Assembly: GCA_021604545.1 (NCBI GenBank)
Contig: BQJE01000001.1
Location: forward strand, 603,444 to 667,443
From: Micavibrio sp.
GTDB lineage: Bacteria > Pseudomonadota > Alphaproteobacteria > Micavibrionales > Micavibrionaceae
Reading direction: 5' to 3'
DNA length: 64,000 bases
The notes under the pieces are model-generated. The model was not told the origin of the DNA and searched no databases. It saw only the letters and a program-made list of their open reading frames with translations. The position numbers and the translations under genes were made by a program. Of the stretch, positions 61,898-64,000 are shown in pieces. Every line of letters starts with the position of its first letter. Position 1 is the stretch's first letter.

Positions 61898-64000
61898 TCA
61901 ATGGCGAATTACGCCCTCACCCTTGTTTTCCGCACTTTTTGACGAAATTTTGGCCAAATCGTCACTATTTTCGTCACTTAGCGGCGTAGGCATGTCCAGA
62001 AGTGCATGGGTGAGAACTTCGTCAATCGTGCGCACGGGAACGATTTCCATGCCCTTAATGACGTTGGCGGGAATCTCCGCGAGATCTTTTTCGTTATCCG
62101 CAGGGATAAGAACTTTTGTGATTCCACCACGCAACGCGGCCAGCAATTTTTCCTTCAGGCCACCAATCGCCGTGACGTTGCCGCGTAAATTAACCTCACC
62201 CGTCATCGCAAGGTCTCTACGAATCTCAATACCTGACAACGTCGATACAATCGCTGTAACCATCGCCGCACCTGCCGAAGGACCATCTTTTGGTGTCGCC
62301 CCTTCGGGCACATGAACATGAACCTGCATGTCTTTGAGTTTCTCATAGTCAATTCCGTACTGCGCCGCACGTGATTTGATCAGCATCTCGGCAACCGTCA
62401 CGGACTCTTTCATAACTTCCTTGATGTTGCCGGTCGTCGTGACCTTGCCGTCTTTGCCGGGCATGGCAACAGCTTCAACAGAAAGAAGATCGCCGCCTGT
62501 TTCGGTATACGCCAGACCGTTTACAACACCAACGCGGTGCTCTTCTTCAATTTCACCGTAACGATATTTTTTAACGCCCGCATATTTGCCGATATTGCGC
62601 GGTGTCAGGGAAATACTTTTCTTGCCCTTCATCAAAATATCTTTGATGGCCTTGCGGCACAGATTGGCAAGCTCACGCTCGAGATTCCGAACGCCGGCTT
62701 CACGTGTGTAATACTGGATCAAATGACGAATAGAATTATCACTGGCTGAAAATTCATCTTTCTTAAGACCGGCAGCCAGTTTTTGCTTTTTGAGCAGATG
62801 CCGCTTTACGATCTCAAGTTTTTCATCTTCGGTATAACCCGAGATACGAATGATTTCCATGCGGTCCAACAATGGCCTTGGCATACCGGCAACACTATTG
62901 GCCGTACAAACAAACATCACATCGGATAAATCGTAATCAATCTCTAGATAATGATCGTTAAATGTATGATTCTGCTCAGGGTCGAGAACTTCAAGCAAAG
63001 CCGAGCTTGGATCACCGCGCCAGTCAGAGCCTAGTTTATCAACCTCATCCAGCAAAAAGAGCGGATTGCTGGTCTTGGCTTTTTTCATGCCCTGTATAAT
63101 TTTACCCGGCATCGCACCGATATAAGTCCGGCGGTGACCACGGATTTCGCTCTCATCGCGTACGCCGCCTAGGGACATACGGACAAAATTACGATTGGTT
63201 GCCTTGGCAATGGATTGCCCCAAAGAGGTTTTACCAACACCTGGTGGCCCGACAAGGCAAAGGATTGGCCCTTTGACTTTCTTGGTCCGAAGCTGCACCG
63301 CTAAATATTCAAGAATACGCTCTTTAACTTTTTCTAGGCCGTAATGATCTTTGTTTAAAGTTGTTTTTGCAATCTTGATGTCTTTTTTGACGCGGCTGCG
63401 CTTGTTCCACGGCACATTCAAAATCCAATCGAGATAATTTCGCACCACAGTTGCTTCGGCCGACATCGGGCTCATCTGACGTAGTTTTTTAAGCTCTGTT
63501 TGTGCACGTTCCCGCGCTTCTTTGGAAAGCTTTGTTTCTTCTATTCTTTTTTCAAGCTCGCCAAGCTCGTCAAGCCCATCTTCGGATTCACCAAGCTCCT
63601 TCTGAATAGCCTTCATCTGCTCGTTCAGATAATACTCGCGCTGAGTTTTCTCCATCTGGCGCTTAACGCGGCCACGAATACGCTTTTCAACCTGAAGGAC
63701 GCCAATTTCACCCTCCATAAAGCTATAAATCTTTTCAAGTCTTCCGGCAGTATCAGGGATTTCCAACAGCTCCTGCTTCTGGTCAATCTTCAGAGCAAGA
63801 TGGGAGGCAATCGTATCAGCCATCTTTGGCGGCTCTTCGATCTGGTTGACCGAAACAATAACCTCGGGGGGAATTTTTTTGTTGAGCTTCACGTATTGCT
63901 CGAACTGAGTCATAACGGCCCGCGACAACGCCTCAAGATCATCGTCAACCACCGTCTCATCTTTAATCTCTTCGGCAGTGGCTTCCATATAGTCAGCATT
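61898..64000 (-). CDS. lon: ATP-dependent protease Lon (partial, 5' end outside window)
   Basis: Lon degrades misfolded and regulatory proteins. The visible 700 residues begin inside the N-terminal substrate domain (the frame continues past the right edge). They include the coiled segment, the AAA+ module with Walker A GPPGVGKTSLG and Walker B FLLDEVDKLG, and the protease domain with the catalytic Ser in KDGPSAGAAM and Lys in GGLKEKLLAALRGG. The C-terminal tail beyond the protease domain (DENSDDLAKIS to VIRH) is hydrophilic. An ATG at 63988 is internal, not the true start. Confidence 0.98.
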   Translation of the reverse strand, partial: NADYMEATAEEIKDETVVDDDLEALSRAVMTQFEQYVKLNKKIPPEVIVSVNQIEEPPKMADTIASHLALKIDQKQELLEIPDTAGRLEKIYSFMEGEIGVLQVEKRIRGRVKRQMEKTQREYYLNEQMKAIQKELGESEDGLDELGELEKRIEETKLSKEARERAQTELKKLRQMSPMSAEATVVRNYLDWILNVPWNKRSRVKKDIKIAKTTLNKDHYGLEKVKERILEYLAVQLRTKKVKGPILCLVGPPGVGKTSLGQSIAKATNRNFVRMSLGGVRDESEIRGHRRTYIGAMPGKIIQGMKKAKTSNPLFLLDEVDKLGSDWRGDPSSALLEVLDPEQNHTFNDHYLEIDYDLSDVMFVCTANSVAGMPRPLLDRMEIIRISGYTEDEKLEIVKRHLLKKQKLAAGLKKDEFSASDNSIRHLIQYYTREAGVRNLERELANLCRKAIKDILMKGKKSISLTPRNIGKYAGVKKYRYGEIEEEHRVGVVNGLAYTETGGDLLSVEAVAMPGKDGKVTTTGNIKEVMKESVTVAEMLIKSRAAQYGIDYEKLKDMQVHVHVPEGATPKDGPSAGAAMVTAIVSTLSGIEIRRDLAMTGEVNLRGNVTAIGGLKEKLLAALRGGITKVLIPADNEKDLAEIPANVIKGMEIVPVRTIDEVLTHALLDMPTPLSDENSDDLAKISSKSAENKGEGVIRH

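Overview
The window is a gene-dense bacterial chromosome segment of moderate GC content from an alphaproteobacterium. Three things point there: the order dnaE-rpsB-tsf-pyrH-frr-uppS-cdsA-dxr-rseP-bamA-skp-lpxD-fabZ-lpxA-lpxI, the adjoining order nuoN-birA-coaX-rnj-(DUF1467)-proS-lolC-lolD, and an alphaproteobacterial-type flagellin. Lipid A, BamA and Lol genes show a Gram-negative envelope, and a full set of Complex I genes indicates aerobic respiration. The order or genus cannot be fixed from the sequence alone. The many interspersed palindromic repeats, some read in frame inside proteins, recall Rickettsiales and other alphaproteobacterial lineages.

Region by region. 1-14.3 kb (minus strand): translation factors, isoprenoid and phospholipid precursors, outer-membrane assembly and lipid A, with two tandem rseP paralogues. 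14.4-26.3 kb: dnaE, the lolCD lipoprotein exporter, an archaeal/eukaryal-type prolyl-tRNA synthetase, RNase J and pantothenate kinase, with small unknown genes between them. 26.3-50 kb: birA and the fourteen nuo genes on the minus strand. The nuo order is conserved but broken at several points by plus-strand genes (a pagL-like deacylase, small unknown genes, a purSL-purQ pair) and by a GIY-YIG nuclease cassette inserted at the start of nuoE. 50-52.2 kb: small plus-strand genes of unknown function including a TerB-like membrane protein, then tRNA-Asp with 119-bp tandem repeats carrying its 3' end. 52.2-57 kb: alanine dehydrogenase, succinate-semialdehyde dehydrogenase, an orphan HigA-like regulator, a repeat-rich gap and ispG. 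57-64 kb: a fatty-acid-hydroxylase-family membrane protein, a flagellin, three small lipoproteins, tRNA-Val, HU and the start of lon (5' end beyond the window).

The most notable signal is a set of events in which palindromic DNA sits next to duplicated gene ends. The first 11 codons of nuoE and the last 8 codons of nuoB each occur twice, and in both cases the two copies differ only at synonymous positions. One event carries a GIY-YIG nuclease between inverted copies of a 28-bp palindrome. Three further 70-79 bp palindromic elements are translated in frame inside PurSL (two) and PurQ (one). A repeat-related observation is the tRNA-Asp 3' end repeated with a 119-bp period. Together these suggest active palindromic mobile elements in this genome.
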